A DNA stretch of 64,000 bases from the NCBI GenBank assembly GCA_944548615.1, contig OX155967.1, positions 7,178,049 through 7,242,048 of the forward strand, given 5' to 3'. The notes beneath the pieces were generated by a model that worked only from the letters and a program-made list of their open reading frames with translations, was not told where the DNA came from and ran no database searches. The stretch comes from Micropterix aruncella. Lineage: Eukaryota; Arthropoda; Insecta; Lepidoptera; Micropterigidae. Below are positions 41,201-57,984 of this stretch, piece after piece (position 1 is the first letter of the stretch; every line of letters begins with the position of its first letter). Position numbers and translations under genes: made by a program.

Positions 41201-41510
41201 TTACAAACTTTCGCGTTTATATTATTAGTAGGAAGTAGGATTGTTGAGAAAATTTTCAAAATATATGTTGACGCTTAGAATTTAAATTTCGAATATCAAT
41301 TTCTTAGATTTTTCCTACTTACTTGACAGTTATCGTTATATTGTATGTAGATAATTCACACTACATCTTTATAAATTATAGCCTATGTGTTATTCTGATG
41401 TGTAAGCTATATTATTGTAAAGTTTCATCAAAGTCCATTCAGTAGTTTTTGCGTGAAAGAGTAACAAACATCCAGACATACATACAAACTTTCGCGTTTA
41501 TAATAGTATA

Positions 41511-42833
<1,323 letters not shown>

Positions 42834-42834
42834 T

Positions 42835-42853
42835 TGGCGCCCAACGTGGGGCC
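42835..42853 (+). promoter_or_regulatory. Primer binding site
   Basis: TGGCGCCCAACGTGGGGCC starts one base after the 5' LTR. The leading TGG pairs with a tRNA 3' CCA, as in LTR-element primer sites. Confidence 0.8.
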
Positions 42854-42854
42854 A

Positions 42855-44066
42855 GTCACATCAATTCAATTTAAAAATGAAGAAAAAAATGATATTTTAA
42901 ATTCATTATTGCGACTTAAGGCCGACATTAAAGCCATTAAATTTAAAACGGAAACAATAAATCAGGCAATATTTGAAGCAAACTATAACTCGATGGAACG
43001 TAGATTTGGAATGACTGCTGAAATGCCTACGGAACTATTGACAATTTGGGATATGATTCAGGATTTGTGGCAGGAATTGGTACAGTATAATTCAGGGGTA
43101 TCTACAGAAAACTTAGAATCTAACAAATATACAAATTTAGACAATATAGACGCATCAAATAGTAAAATAATCGATTCCAGTCCGCAACAGAACGTTCCCA
43201 AATCATTCGATTTTTCAAAACTCCGTCTTTCTTACGACGGGAAGAGCTGTGTATTCGAGTTCTTGGAGAGGTTGAGCGAGTTAGCCACCAGCAGATGCAT
43301 CTCGGAGAGTGCCTTGTTGCGTGGGTTGCCGGAACTATTAAACGGAAGCGCATTGTTGTGGTATCGGCAGATGCGAGACTCTTTAGTTTCGTATAGCCAA
43401 TTTCAGCAGCTCCTGAAAATTAAATTTCAACCGGTGGATTATCAGTTTAGGTTATCCAAACAAATTTACATGAGATCACAGGGTAAAAACGAAACTGTGG
43501 CCGATTACTTTTACGCTATGACTACCTTGTTCAACCGTCTCGCAAGGCAGATGTCCGAGGATCAACGCTTGGAGATATTGCAAAGAAATGTAAGACCGGT
43601 GTATTCGAACCAGTTCGGATTGCACGATCTTGATTCCGTGGAAAAACTGCAGACATTCTGTGAGCGGTTAGAACAGAGTCATCTCCGCTCGAAGTTTTTC
43701 ATGGAGACTCCGTCCGATTTTTTGTCCACGATGCCGCAGTCTACGTCCGGAGGAGAGACGTCCGGCGGAACGTTCAATAATAGTCCTATACAAGGAAAAA
43801 AAGTACAATTCAATAATCAATCAAAAGTTTACGCAGTTCGCTCATACGGACGAAACCCGACCTGTTTGAGGTGTAGTAACTCGGAACATCCGTATTGGCA
43901 GTGTCCGAGGAAGGCAGAAATCTTTTGCTTTCGGTGTAAAGCTCCGGGTCAAAGGATGCCGTCGTGCAGTAACTGCAATTCAAAAAAAAATGTATTTGTC
44001 AGTCATAGTCGCGATAATGCGGAACCTAATGATAATCACCATTCATCGAATCAAAAAAACGAGTAA
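42855..44066 (+). CDS. LTR-retrotransposon Gag
   Basis: Structural protein that packages the element's RNA. The frame is open from inside the LTR to 44066; the first in-frame ATG is at 42993, so an upstream start may have been lost or be non-AUG. The capsid-like part holds PKSFDFSKLRLSYDGKSCVF and LLRGLPELLNGSALLWYRQM, typical of Gypsy-type Gag. A CCHC knuckle, CLRCSNSEHPYWQC, starts at 43863. A second, CFRCKAPGQRMPSC, has Gln where His is expected. Protease follows in another frame, which suits ribosomal frameshifting. Confidence 0.82.
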   Translation, partial: VTSIQFKNEEKNDILNSLLRLKADIKAIKFKTETINQAIFEANYNSMERRFGMTAEMPTELLTIWDMIQDLWQELVQYNSGVSTENLESNKYTNLDNIDASNSKIIDSSPQQNVPKSFDFSKLRLSYDGKSCVFEFLERLSELATSRCISESALLRGLPELLNGSALLWYRQMRDSLVSYSQFQQLLKIKFQPVDYQFRLSKQIYMRSQGKNETVADYFYAMTTLFNRLARQMSEDQRLEILQRNVRPVYSNQFGLHDLDSVEKLQTFCERLEQSHLRSKFFMETPSDFLSTMPQSTSGGETSGGTFNNSPIQGKKVQFNNQSKVYAVRSYGRNPTCLRCSNSEHPYWQCPRKAEIFCFRCKAPGQRMPSCSNCNSKKNVFVSHSRDNAEPNDNHHSSNQKNE

Positions 44067-44086
44067 GAGGCGCTGCTAGCGGTACG

Positions 44087-44356
44087 GTGCGGAAAGGACA
44101 GTTAGAAGGGTTGGGGAAAGATATGTTAGAGGAAAGTGCGGAGAGTAAGCCGCTGGACATTCCAGCGTCATTAGATCTTCCAACGGACCTTAGTAATTCT
44201 CAAATCCAAGTCAACTGTTCCAAAAACGCTGGCAGAGCCGCAAACTTACTATATCTTGAGGTTTGTTTTGGGGAGTTAAAGCTTCAAGGCTTATTAGATT
44301 CAGGTTCTACTCTGAACATATTAGGATCAGATTCACATAATCAAATAATTATGTAA
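44087..44356 (+). pseudogene. Protease start of the deleted pol
   Basis: Frame differs from gag. LLDSGSTLNILG (catalytic Asp at about 44294-44296) is the retroviral-type aspartic protease active site. The frame stops at 44356, soon after the active site, and no downstream reverse transcriptase is found. This is the left edge of the pol deletion. Confidence 0.75.
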
Positions 44357-44866
44357 TTCACATAATCAATAAATCAAATATAATATTGTTTCACAAAATC
44401 TTATACCAATCTTTTTTTCAAATGTAAAACCATTCCGTATTTTAAAAAAAAATGGGAATCTATCAAACCATAATGTTGTAAATCAATTCTTTTTAGTAAT
44501 GGTTAAAACCATTCTCATCTTCTTTTGTAGACATGAATCGATCACATCTTCATATCTATCAAACCAATTTTTTTCTTTTACATCTGAACAATATGTTGAG
44601 TAAAACTAAAAATAAATTTAAAATATTGTACCTGATCATAACAATGTGAGCAGCTAGTACACCAGAACAGCCATACCGCGTTCAAGCCACAGGCAACTTG
44701 TTGTTTTTCTTGTGTATGTTCAAACAAGTTGTATGTTTCTGAAAACGGTTGATAAAAAATATTTAGATTAGTAACGGACAAGGTGGGCATCGAGGATATC
44801 ATTATTTTCTTCAGTGTCGAAGGCAAGGATCTGTAGGCACATTCGAAGTGCGTTCAGTATAAATGA
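44357..44866. other. Non-coding interior of the LTR element
   Basis: AT-rich DNA in place of pol. No reverse-transcriptase, RNase H or integrase motif was seen on either strand. Confidence 0.6.
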
Positions 44867-45094
44867 ATGATGATTTATGTAGGTGATGTAAGAATGAAGT
44901 GTGAATGCGATGGAGTGAAAGAATATTACCTATTGTTCGACGATCTTGCATTCGGAGAAGGGGACCGGCTGTGGTATCTCTATATCGAATACCCAGTTGA
45001 ATACCTGTGGACTATATCGTCGAAACAGGAAGGTCCGTTTTTCTGGGCGCTAGACCGGCAACAAGCGTCCAAATCGCTAATAATAAAAAAATAA
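44867..45094 (+). pseudogene. Possible integrase C-terminal remnant
   Basis: A 75-codon frame containing FGEGDRLWYLY and, 17 codons on, KQEGPFFWALDRQ. The spacing from a GD-x-W strand to an EGPF motif recalls the GPY/F module at the end of Gypsy integrases. If right, the pol deletion removed everything from mid-protease to here. Weak evidence. Confidence 0.4.
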
Positions 45095-45361
45095 AAAATA
45101 CCGTCAAAAACAAAATTTCAACTTGTTAGAGTCAGCGCACGGCATTCTAAGTATTAATATGCGAGACAATGCGCATGTAACAAACAAAACATGTTTCAAA
45201 CCACTAGTTTACACTAGGACTGTCCTAGAGGACAAATAAAAGCTCCGAATACACACCACGAGGATTTCGGTAGGCCGCATTTTTGACCACCATTTTAGTA
45301 AACAAAACACTGGTACTCACACAATATACGAAAATTCCGGGTTCCCGTTAATTTTCGGTCC

Positions 45362-45373
45362 GATGGGAGGGGG
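45362..45373 (+). promoter_or_regulatory. Polypurine tract
   Basis: GATGGGAGGGGG one base before the 3' LTR, the expected place for plus-strand priming. Confidence 0.8.
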
Positions 45374-45374
45374 T

Positions 45375-48985
<3,611 letters not shown>

Positions 48986-50719
48986 TCTATACTAATATTA
49001 TAAAGAAGTAATGTTTGTAAGTTTGTATGTAGGGGTTAATCTCCGAAACTACTCAACGATTTCAATTATTTTACTAATGGGAAGCTCCATTATCGACAAG
49101 TGTTTTAGCCTGTATTTTATTGCGATACATATATGTTTTCAATACGAAATGACGATATTTGTAAATCAATTCGGTAAAAAATGAGCTGGTGAGTTGTTTT
49201 ATCGGCGTGCGCTGACAAACCGGTGTGATCCGGTTTGATTATATCTGAAAACAATATATCATAAAAATATCGGCCTCAAAGAGATCTATAAAAAAATCGG
49301 TGACAGCATATATGCAACTTTTATATTTAAGCTAAAATATTTAGCTTTTATGCCTCAAATAAATAAGAAAAATAATTAGGCGGTGTTTGTTGAGGACATT
49401 AACGATTTAATAAGAATATTTACCAAATAAATTGCTCCATTAACACGGGTGTTAAATAGAGATAAAATTAACCATTAACTGTAAGTTTAAGGTGGTATCG
49501 TTTTTTTTAGTTTTTTATTTTTTTTATATAAGAAATAATTACTATAAAACATTGATTTGCTTACAAAAATAACAGGAACCGAATGGCAAAACCTTCACCT
49601 TTTGCTTATTTGATTCTATCACCCAACTGGGACTAGCCCGTTCTAGGGTGGACAGGACTCTAATATTACAATCAAGTTTGCTTGATTGCTTAATTGCCTA
49701 CAAATGTACAAGTTTTAGTAAAAAGCTAATAACACTACATTGCCCTAAAGTGTGGTCTTCAAAATAATAATATTAATTATAAAAAAATAATAAAAAATAA
49801 TTAAAAGATGATATAATAAATAAAATGCAATTCCATTATATGATCGGCAATAATATAAAATTCGATTAAATAATATAAATAAAGTTACATGTGACAAAAG
49901 AAAGAAACAGACATTAATATTTAATATATGTTAAGTAACATAGGATTTAATATAAAAATATTTAGTCAAAAAACAATACAATTCATTGTCAAAATAATAT
50001 ATAACAACAAAGTGAAATAATTTTTGGTAGTTAGTTCAATTTTAAAATATACTCAACATACATGTTTAAAAATATGTTAATAATTTGTGCACATAAGTTT
50101 TATTAAACTATTTTTTCTAACATTTGACTTATAGAGATATCTTGAAATTAGTGGAGCGTGCAAGCACCTCGAACTACATAGGTCAGCGTACAGTGGAAGG
50201 CGGCGCGGGTGTCGAGGAATAAGACTCGTGTGTCTACGAGATAGGTAGCGTGCATCTGAAGGGGACGTCTTTTATTATATATCTAAAGATATTATAGCTA
50301 TTATATATTGATATATAGATATTATATCGATATTATATATAGATATATAGATATTATAGATATTATATCTAAAGATATTTATAGATATTATAGCTAGTAA
50401 ATATTTTGTTTAGTTATATGTAGTTACCTGATATGACGTGCTTATCATTGTCATTATACGTATTGTAATTAGCTCATCTAGATACAGGCCTTAATTGACC
50501 TAGTTAGATGAGTTTTAGGCAGGTGCCAAACACGATGTGATGGTTTCTCTGAACTGTTTATGTTTGATTCTTGAACTTGTTTGGTATAATTAGTCGTAAC
50601 CATTGTAATAAGTACTTATAAATAAATAAATAAAGGTAGTCTAAAAGGGCAAATACCTTACTTTAATTACCAAATCGATTCGAAACTTTACGCGAAGCGA
50701 AGCCGCTTGCAACTGCTAG
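48986..50719 (+). mobile_element. Larger non-autonomous Helitron
   Basis: Starts TCTATACTAATATTATAAAG after A and ends with GCGAAGCGAAGCCGCTTGC (imperfect stem) then AACTGCTAG before T. 1734 bp. It shares the 5' tip with copies 1-3 but has a different body and 3' end. Interior near 49610-49700 contains the CTAGCCCGTTCTAGGGTGGAC LINE-type word, probably a captured or inserted LINE 3' region. TATATAGATATTATA-type repeats lie at 50280-50400. No coding capacity. Confidence 0.8.
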
Positions 50720-51025
50720 TATAATATAAAATGGGACACAGAAGGGGCCTCCCCGAAGATTGTGCACATTCTCGACTGTTTAGTCTTCGACCATAAACAT
50801 TTGGACGTCCCTGGAAACGGTAAGTCTAAAATTACCGGTCAATCCTTTTACCACCAGGATGAATACCACCTCCTATCATGCCCTCAGCTGTTAACTCCCA
50901 TCACACACAAGGACCTACAAGAGACGAACAAAAAGACTATCCAGGCAGCATGTATTTGGAAAGACGTGTCCTAACCTGGCCCGGACATTTTAACAAAATA
51001 ACTGTCATTGATTATTATTACACTA
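50720..51025. other. Unassigned
   Basis: A 70-codon plus frame (50762-50974) has no recognisable family. Possibly a transposon scrap. Confidence 0.3.
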
Positions 51026-51120
51026 CTAGATGACCCGGTGAACTTCGTACCACCAAATTCCGTCTTGTTAAAGTGACATACAATGCGTCGCTGTTCTAGG
51101 TGTTGGATACAATATACTGA
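51026..51120 (-). mobile_element. Helitron 3' end, diverged
   Basis: CTAGATGACCCGGTGAACTT then CGTACCACC matches the 3' terminus of the Helitrons at 36848, 57985 and 60303. The body beyond about 51120 is not recognisable. Confidence 0.5.
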
Positions 51121-51679
51121 CATTTGAATTTCCAATTATTTGTTTCGTTGCCTTCGATTTAATTGACTTTTAATCGGTTATAAAAATCAAAATTTTCCGA
51201 TTCCATATCCATTTTTTTTTTTACCCACCATTTTTAAATTTCATCAAGTTATAAACGTGTATATAAAAAAATGTGTAGTAAAGGGAACTTAATTTATTTT
51301 AGCTAGTTATAAAAAACTACAGGATAAAATATACAATAAAAGAAGTAATAAATATATTACGAAATAACATACCATAAAGTTAGATGAATTATTGTCAGTA
51401 TTCTAAGACACTTCTGTTTTTCAATCTAACATTAAAAATAGATGAGTTATTTGAACTATTAACGCAAAATATTTGAGTTATTACCAAAAATTTTAAAACC
51501 AATATTATGGTATAAGTTTATTAATGACATAATACTTACTTCGTCACGTGGACAAATTTCGTCAATAATTTTTTTCGAACTTAAATAATTTAGGATCACA
51601 TACTAATCATCACTTAGACTATTATACTTATACCAAATCAAAATAGATACTTCATCATTACCGCCAATTTGTGTAAATG
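51121..51679. other. Unassigned AT-rich
   Basis: Nothing recognised. Confidence 0.4.
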
Positions 51680-52440
51680 GAAAAATTATCGAATATATCA
51701 AAAATGTTAAAAACCTTGGAATTCTAATAGATCAACATCTTTCTTGTCAACATCAAGTAAACCAAGTAAGTAATCGCATTTTCCATGGTTTTCATAGTCT
51801 CCAGCGGTTTCAAAGATTTCTCCCCATGTCACATAAAGAAACTCTTAACACCTATACTTGACTACGGTTATTTTTTGTTATATAGATACCAGTGAGGTTA
51901 TTTTGAATAAGCTGGACCGTAAGCAAAATATCTTCCTCAGGTATGTTTTTAATTTGCGAAAGTTCGACCACGTTAGCTGCTTTCGTCAGCAACTTCATTG
52001 ACTTCCTATTCGCGATCGAAGAAATTTGCATACCTTGTCGCTACTCTACAACATACTCAATAACCCCACTTCACCCTCCTATCTCAAGGAGAATTTCCAC
52101 CCTTTAAGAGGCCACGGTCTTCCAATTCGATCAAGCCTGGATAACACACTCGCCATTCTGATACATCATCTCTCTGTTTACACGCACTCTTTTACAGTCC
52201 ATTCTGCTCGTTTATGGAATCAGCTCCCTCACTCTATCAGGCATGCACCTTCGGTGCATACTTTCAAAAAGTTGTTGAAGAAACATTGTAGAAGAAACAC
52301 AGCCACTAACCAAAGGGGTCAGCACAGAACAATAGAAACACAGCCACTAACCTTACCTTGTCCTCTCCTTTATCCTTCCCTGGGCAACCTTAGCATAAGT
52401 TACTGACATATATTTGTATAAGTTTATTTTCAATTTAGCT
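51680..52440 (+). pseudogene. LINE reverse-transcriptase C-terminal remnant
   Basis: Plus-strand text in shifting frames: NLGILIDQHLSCQHQVNQV, KLDRKQNIFLRYVFNL, LHWLPIRDRRNLHTLSLLYN and, from 52026, HSARLWNQLPHSIRHAPSV then FKKLLKKH, ending at 52406. This is the region after the reverse-transcriptase palm in CR1/L2-type LINEs. At least two frameshifts and one stop occur upstream of 52026. Confidence 0.75.
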
Positions 52441-52499
52441 TTAATACTTTTTTATGTATTGTACTGTGAAAATTAAGAATTATTTTATCAAATGTCCGT

Positions 52500-52985
52500 C
52501 ATCAAGTCCGTCATTTGTGCATACATTTGAGAAATTACTCAGTAGGGCTACGGGTCGATAATTTTCTACGCTCGTGGGATCGCCCTTTTTTATATATCGG
52601 TGTAATCTTGGCTATATATCAATATATATATATATCAATTATATATTGATATTTATACATACCATGTACCATGTAGCATGATATTTATTCATACCATGTA
52701 TAAAGATGTACAATATATATCTTGGATATATATCAATGACAATCTGGAAATATTCCCTCTGAAAAGCTTAAATTGTAAAGATACGTTAGACAAGGTGCCA
52801 GTACACGTTTATGGATTTTAATTACGCTAACAGGTATATCATCGAGACCAGTTGATTTTTTGTTCTTTGGACAGTCGTTGCATTTTTCTATTTCTTGATT
52901 GTTAATCGATAGTTTGATCCTCATTAAATGTAGTTTATGTACAACTCTTTGGATGCTCTCTATTTTTATAGTTTTCATGTATTTT
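52500..52985 (-). pseudogene. LINE reverse-transcriptase N-terminal remnant with insertion
   Basis: From 52978 down: KKSTGLDDIPVSVIK, LAPCLTYLYNLSFSEGIFPD, and beyond an insertion, AKITPIYKKG then, after a frameshift, ENYRPVALLSNFSN. These are the first motifs of a LINE reverse transcriptase. About 115 bp of AT-rich DNA interrupts between IFPDCH and AKITP. Confidence 0.72.
52612..52738. mobile_element. ~115-bp insertion in the LINE remnant
   Basis: GATATATATCCAAGAT and GATATATAGCCAAGAT on the minus strand flank the insert as an imperfect direct repeat. Inside, TACATACCATGTACCATG and TTCATACCATGTATAAAG repeat each other. The word TTCATACCATGTATAAAGATG recurs at about 53459. Confidence 0.5.
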
Positions 52986-52999
52986 TGTTATTGAATTAC

Positions 53000-53255
53000 T
53001 GATTCTCTATGTTTTCTAATTATTTCTGTTGTTTTTTATTTTTCCAGTTTTTATGTGTTTGTTTATTTTTCAATTTCTATGTTTTTTTATATATTAGTTT
53101 TTTATAAACTTTTTTATAATTTTAAAATTTTAGTCATTTGAAATGTAATTTTATTTGTAGAAATACCAATTTTATTTGATATGTAATTTCTATACCCAGA
53201 TCGGGTTTTTGAAAATAAATTATTCTTATTCTTATTCTTATTCTTATTCATTGTC
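53000..53255 (+). mobile_element. LINE 3' tail with TTATTC repeats
   Basis: T-rich DNA ending CCCAGATCGGGTTTTTGAAAATAAA and then TTATTC repeated about five times, the form of several insect LINE tails. No protein part is attached. Confidence 0.5.
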
Positions 53256-54624
53256 TTTTTTTATAAAACCAGTATAATATTCATTAAGTTATGTTTTTAT
53301 AGCACAATAAAATTATACTATTATTCTATTCAAATCAAGTCTTTGATTTAATGTTTCTGACTGTACAATTAAAACAGCGATTCAATAAATCGTATTAGAA
53401 TAGAACAATCTCTACAGGAAACTATTATTATGATGCTCAACTGTTGGAATCACAGTCATTCATACCATGTATAAAGATGTACAAATCTGCTAATATGCCA
53501 CACGCCTGTCTTCTTGTATTGGACGTTACTGACAAGCAACAACGGTTTCTTACATTATATATGTTATTGATCGACATGGGACTAGTATGGTGCCAGTCCA
53601 TGTCTATCCTTGTGAATAACAGCTATATATAATCGTTTAACAAACTTGTGCATCTCCATAGTAAATAGGACAAGCTCAGAGAGATAGTATTCGTGAAATA
53701 AACCTCTTTGACACTAATAATAAATTCCGAATTCATAACGAAAACATTTTAAAATCAAATTTCATTAATTTGATATAACGAAATAACCCACTTCAATTCC
53801 TTTTCTACCATTTATATCCTTTACGATAAAGTCCACCTTAAAAAGATAATCATCAGTCATAATGTAATGTATATAATAGAGAATCATGCGTGAAATTGAC
53901 GTAAAAACTTAATGTTATATGTTTACGTATTATTATGACAAAATATTAAATAAGTGTTGTTTATTATATTTAATAAGAAAATGCAATACATTTTCAATAT
54001 GTATGCAATTAATATTATTAATTATATAAAAATGGAACAAAAATTTGAAACTGTTTCCCAAAATGCTAATTTAAAAATTGTGCTTTTATCACAAATAAAA
54101 TATTTTAATAAATAATTATCTGTTTTAACAAGAGTAATATACGAATCAGTAGAATAATTTTAAATCAGTCTAAATCAGCTTTGGCCCATGTAATATATTC
54201 GTACAAATTATGCTCTTCGACATAAAACTTTTTCTTAATTAAGCCAGTAAAACAAAATTGGCGACAGCGATACGTAGACCTAGTTGTAGATATGTGTGAT
54301 GAGTGATAGGTCTGGTATGCTCCGCGCGTGACTAGCTACATTTGGAAAGTAAAAGCAATAATTCCTTGAGCAATACTTAAAGAGCAAGACTGCGTCAATT
54401 TTACGCAGACTATCTTTCTAAGGTTAATGTCTAACGACAATTATCTTATATTTAGCTTATATAAAATCGTATTACATTTGTGAAAGACTATTTTATTTGC
54501 GGCATAAAGACTGTTTAAAAGAACTTGAGGGTTCGCGCCAAAATTTTGAAAACTCTTGGACAGACAACAGGTTTTCGCTGTCGGCGCCTAGACAGCTGAA
54601 ATGATAACAAACTGTAATGTGTAC
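53256..54624. other. Unassigned AT-rich
   Basis: No gene supported; short anonymous frames only. Confidence 0.4.
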
Positions 54625-54800
54625 GTGATGATTGCACTTTATTAAATTCGGCTACAGACGCGCTTCCATAATATTACGCTGCGAGGCGAAGTTTCCGTCC
54701 GAATTACGTTCCTCCGCGTCGCCTACGCCTCTACGCCTCGTAGGCCGTAGTCCGTAGCAACGCGCCCTCGCCTATTAGTCGTAGCGAATTAAATATTTTG
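54625..54800 (+). repeat. GC-rich repeat with CTGCGAGGCG core, copy 1
   Basis: TTCGGCTACAGAC, TCCATAATAT, GCTGCGAGGCGA, CCTACGCCTC, GGCCGTAG and TAGC words occur in the same order at 57180-57400. Non-coding. Another internal direct repeat is CCTACGCCTCTACGCCTCG. Confidence 0.6.
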
Positions 54801-54863
54801 TGCGGCGCAGAAGGCATCATATGATACGCACAAAAATAAAGAGTTTTATTTCGATATTCTCAG

Positions 54864-55259
54864 TTATGTTTCGATTTTTCCCGTTATTATAAAATATGTG
54901 CGGCGTTTGCCAATCGACTGTGCACTCCGGCGAATAACCAGGGGAGTCGTGAAACAAACGTCTCTTAAGGAGCCTTTGAAACTTGAATGTAACAGAAAGA
55001 AAGCAAAACTTTGTTGGCTAGTGTTATTTAGCAGTTGAAATAAATAAACGTAATGGTGGGGAGGGCGGGATATTCTGGACAATTCCCACTTGTGGCCCGA
55101 ATACTCTATTCGAAATATCGCTGGAACGACAGTTGTTACATGGCTAGTTAGATGGCTAGTTTGTCTTGTTGATCGAGCCAACTCGCGGATCAGCTTCCAT
55201 CTGGTAACCTCATCGAAGGGACGAATTTTTCCGAAGTCCTTGGAGATCCCTGCCTGCAC
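54864..55259 (-). other. Unassigned 131-codon open frame
   Basis: The first half (ISKDFGKIRPFDEVTRWKLI then RELARSTR) has a balanced, protein-like composition. The second half does not, and I cannot place it in any family. An AG precedes it on the minus strand near 55256, so a decayed exon is conceivable. No other exon or neighbour supports a gene. Confidence 0.25.
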
Positions 55260-55749
55260 TTGTAAATAGTATCATTAATGTGTAAGCAGAGGACTTGCCT
55301 GGTGTATCCTAAAATCCTATCCCTTCCTAATTCCATTATTTCTACTATGTTTCATTCCTTCTATAAATTGTGTCGAAAATTTAGTCCATATTACTTGCTT
55401 CTTCGCAACATACCGTAATTTTTCTTTCTTTCGTGACATCAAAGTGTACTTTAGTCATTCTCGCTATTGTCGTTTATTTCAAGAGCAATTACCGGGCCCT
55501 GCACTGGCTCCTGGAGTAGTTACCCATCAGCAAAGCAGCCAAGCAAGAACACGAAGAAGCGGTGTTTTAAGGTACTCCTTTTCGAAATATTGGCTTTATC
55601 CACACTTGGCTGTCGTTTTCTCACAAGCCATTTTTAAAATTTGCAGTTTGCCGCCTGACATTCAGTATATCAACCAAGAAGTTCTATGTGTATCTGTAGT
55701 GCTGTGGACGAATTCCTATGGCGGATGTCATTGCCAGCACTTACGGTAG
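55260..55749. other. Unassigned
   Basis: An open plus frame at 55444-55749 shows no known motif. Confidence 0.3.
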
Positions 55750-56165
55750 TAACGAACGGTTTCGTGCAGCTTGAGCCACAAGATTAATTTTGTTCTCGGA
55801 TCGGCGCAACTAACAATTCAGCTCCTATACAGAAGCCTCCTCGTGCGAAAGGCTACCCTGGGTAAGACTCTCGCGTCTCAGGCCTCAAAGCTTGTGGACC
55901 GGTTTCTCCTGGGGGGATTGCATTACGGCGCTACTAGACGGTTTGCGCAATCGTTCAGCGACGCCAATCGGTTGTGCACTCTGACTAATTGCTAAATCAG
56001 TTTGGAGACTATGGAAATATACTGTCTCTTAAGCAGCGAGGGTGGATGTTGACCTGTTGTTATGCCACTCTTGAAATGACCTTGGACCACTCTATCCCGT
56101 GTGGCTATACAAGCAAAGAACGCCCAGGTCCGCGATAAATTAAAATTGAATTACCGCTGTAGCTA
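55750..56165 (-). repeat. Family A repeat, reversed partial copy
   Basis: Reverse complement of the second half of the unit: TTGCGCAATCG, GACGCCAATCGGTTGTGCA, GGTGGATGTTGACCTG and GAACGCCCAGGTCCGCGATAAAT pair with 1800-2170 of copy 1. The only copy in minus orientation. Confidence 0.7.
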
Positions 56166-57179
56166 TTTTATCTAATATATAAATTTCAGTGTATATCTCT
56201 AATTGCAAAGTCTTGAAAATAACGATTTTTTCTATAAAAGGCAATTACTGTTTCTTGATATATTATTTTATAATACCTTTAGAGTCATCTCAATCAACTC
56301 AACACAGGCGTATACCTAGTGAGGTGGTGTAATTCTATGAAGTAGTGCAAATAAGCATTTTTTCTCTTATGTATATAAGAAAATGAACGCAATTTGTATT
56401 TTTGTTTATTAAACTATAAATAGGATAAGCTCAGATAATTAGTAACAAACTCTCTTTCCCCAGGTCATTAGCATCATTTAAAAGTTAGCACTCTATTTCG
56501 GACTATAAAAAACTAACCAAATAATGTATATTTGAAGTACCTTTTATTAAACATCAATGGCTAGACATAGAAAAAATTACTGTATTTGCTCATTTTGGTC
56601 ACAGTGTGACATGACAGTGACACTTCTGGGGACTTAAATGTGATAAAGTTCTCGGTACACTCCTTTCAGGTATTTCCTATTTTTGCATAATTAATTATGT
56701 ATGCATAAACATATAAACTTTTACAAAATCTTGAATTGCCATTTCACTCTGTAAATTGCATAAATTTGACCATTTTTGTACTAAGTATATAGCAGTTTTT
56801 TGACATACTGACTACTACTGATTAGAAAGTTATTCTGCGGTAAATTTTCCCAGACTTTTAAAAAGCGTATTTCTATGCAAAATAAGTTTTTATTTAAAAT
56901 GGCAGAAACCCAATTTTATTTTTTTATCTATTTTATATCGTATATTTTCCACTGTGGTCACACTAGAAAAGATTAGAAATTTGAATTTGAATTTATCTAT
57001 GTAACTAGGCTCATTTACGCCTGGACCTGGCAATCTACGACCTAATTTTGATTGTTATAGTTTGTATAAAAATAAAAACCCAATATATTTAATGCCTAAA
57101 ATTATATAGACTAATATTATTATTAATAATTAAGATATTGGGACACAGAAATACCCCCCCCCCTTAAACAACCTTTAAA
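56166..57179. other. Unassigned AT-rich
   Basis: No recognised gene. A CCCCCCCCC run lies at about 57155. Confidence 0.4.
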
Positions 57180-57410
57180 CTCGTACGTGATAATTAAATT
57201 CGGCTACAGACTCCGTATCCATAATATCAAGCTGCGAGGCGAGAGTTTCCATCTGAGTTGCGTTCGCTGCCTACGCCTCGTGGGCCGTAGCCTGTAGCGG
57301 CGTAGCGGGCGTAGCAGCCGTAGCGGCTTCAGTATTCGCGCCGCCGCTCGCAGAGGCAGACGACTTCCGCTTTGCTAGCCGCCGCGAGCCGCCCCTTCAG
57401 CCGCCTTCGC
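57180..57410 (+). repeat. GC-rich repeat with CTGCGAGGCG core, copy 2
   Basis: Same landmarks as 54625-54800, with extra GTAGCGGCGTAGCGGGCGTAG repeats and a GCCGCCGCTCG stretch. Confidence 0.6.
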
Positions 57411-57984
57411 ATATGAAAATACGGGTTCACTACTTTCAGTGTTCAGGCTTCGGTGCTCTACGAAGATTATTTGCTATTACAACGCCCTCTACGCAAACTT
57501 TCCACTGAAAAGTTTTATATTTGATTTGCCCCTAGTCTGACCTACGTAGTTTTATTATTTCGTGATTTTAGTAACGAAACAATCTGGTAAGTGAAAGGAA
57601 AATTTATTAATAAGTTTGGATTTAATATTTAAGTATTCATTAAGTCGTTATTTATTATTTTCGTGTAGCTTTGGCATGGTTTTTTATTGTTTAGGAGGGA
57701 TACCACTCTAAAAATGTGTTTGTGTATAGGGAATTAAAAATAATCAATAGTTAATAGTCAACAATAGTCAACAAATTAAAACTTTTTTTACATCTTGTTC
57801 ACCTAATTCTGATTGAATATCTGAATTTGCCTAATTTTGGGTGCTGAATTCACTGTTAAGTTTTTGTCTATCACGTCACATTTAAATATATACAGCATAA
57901 TCAAAAAAGTACTGCCAAACATTGACAGAATTAACATGAGCATGACTTACATATTTAAACTTTAGAACTCAACATTATTTTATA
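57411..57984. other. Unassigned
   Basis: Nothing recognised. Confidence 0.4.

Noticed and set aside
54864..55259. Host exon on the minus strand
   Set aside because: No second exon, conserved motif or supporting neighbour. Recorded as an unassigned frame only.
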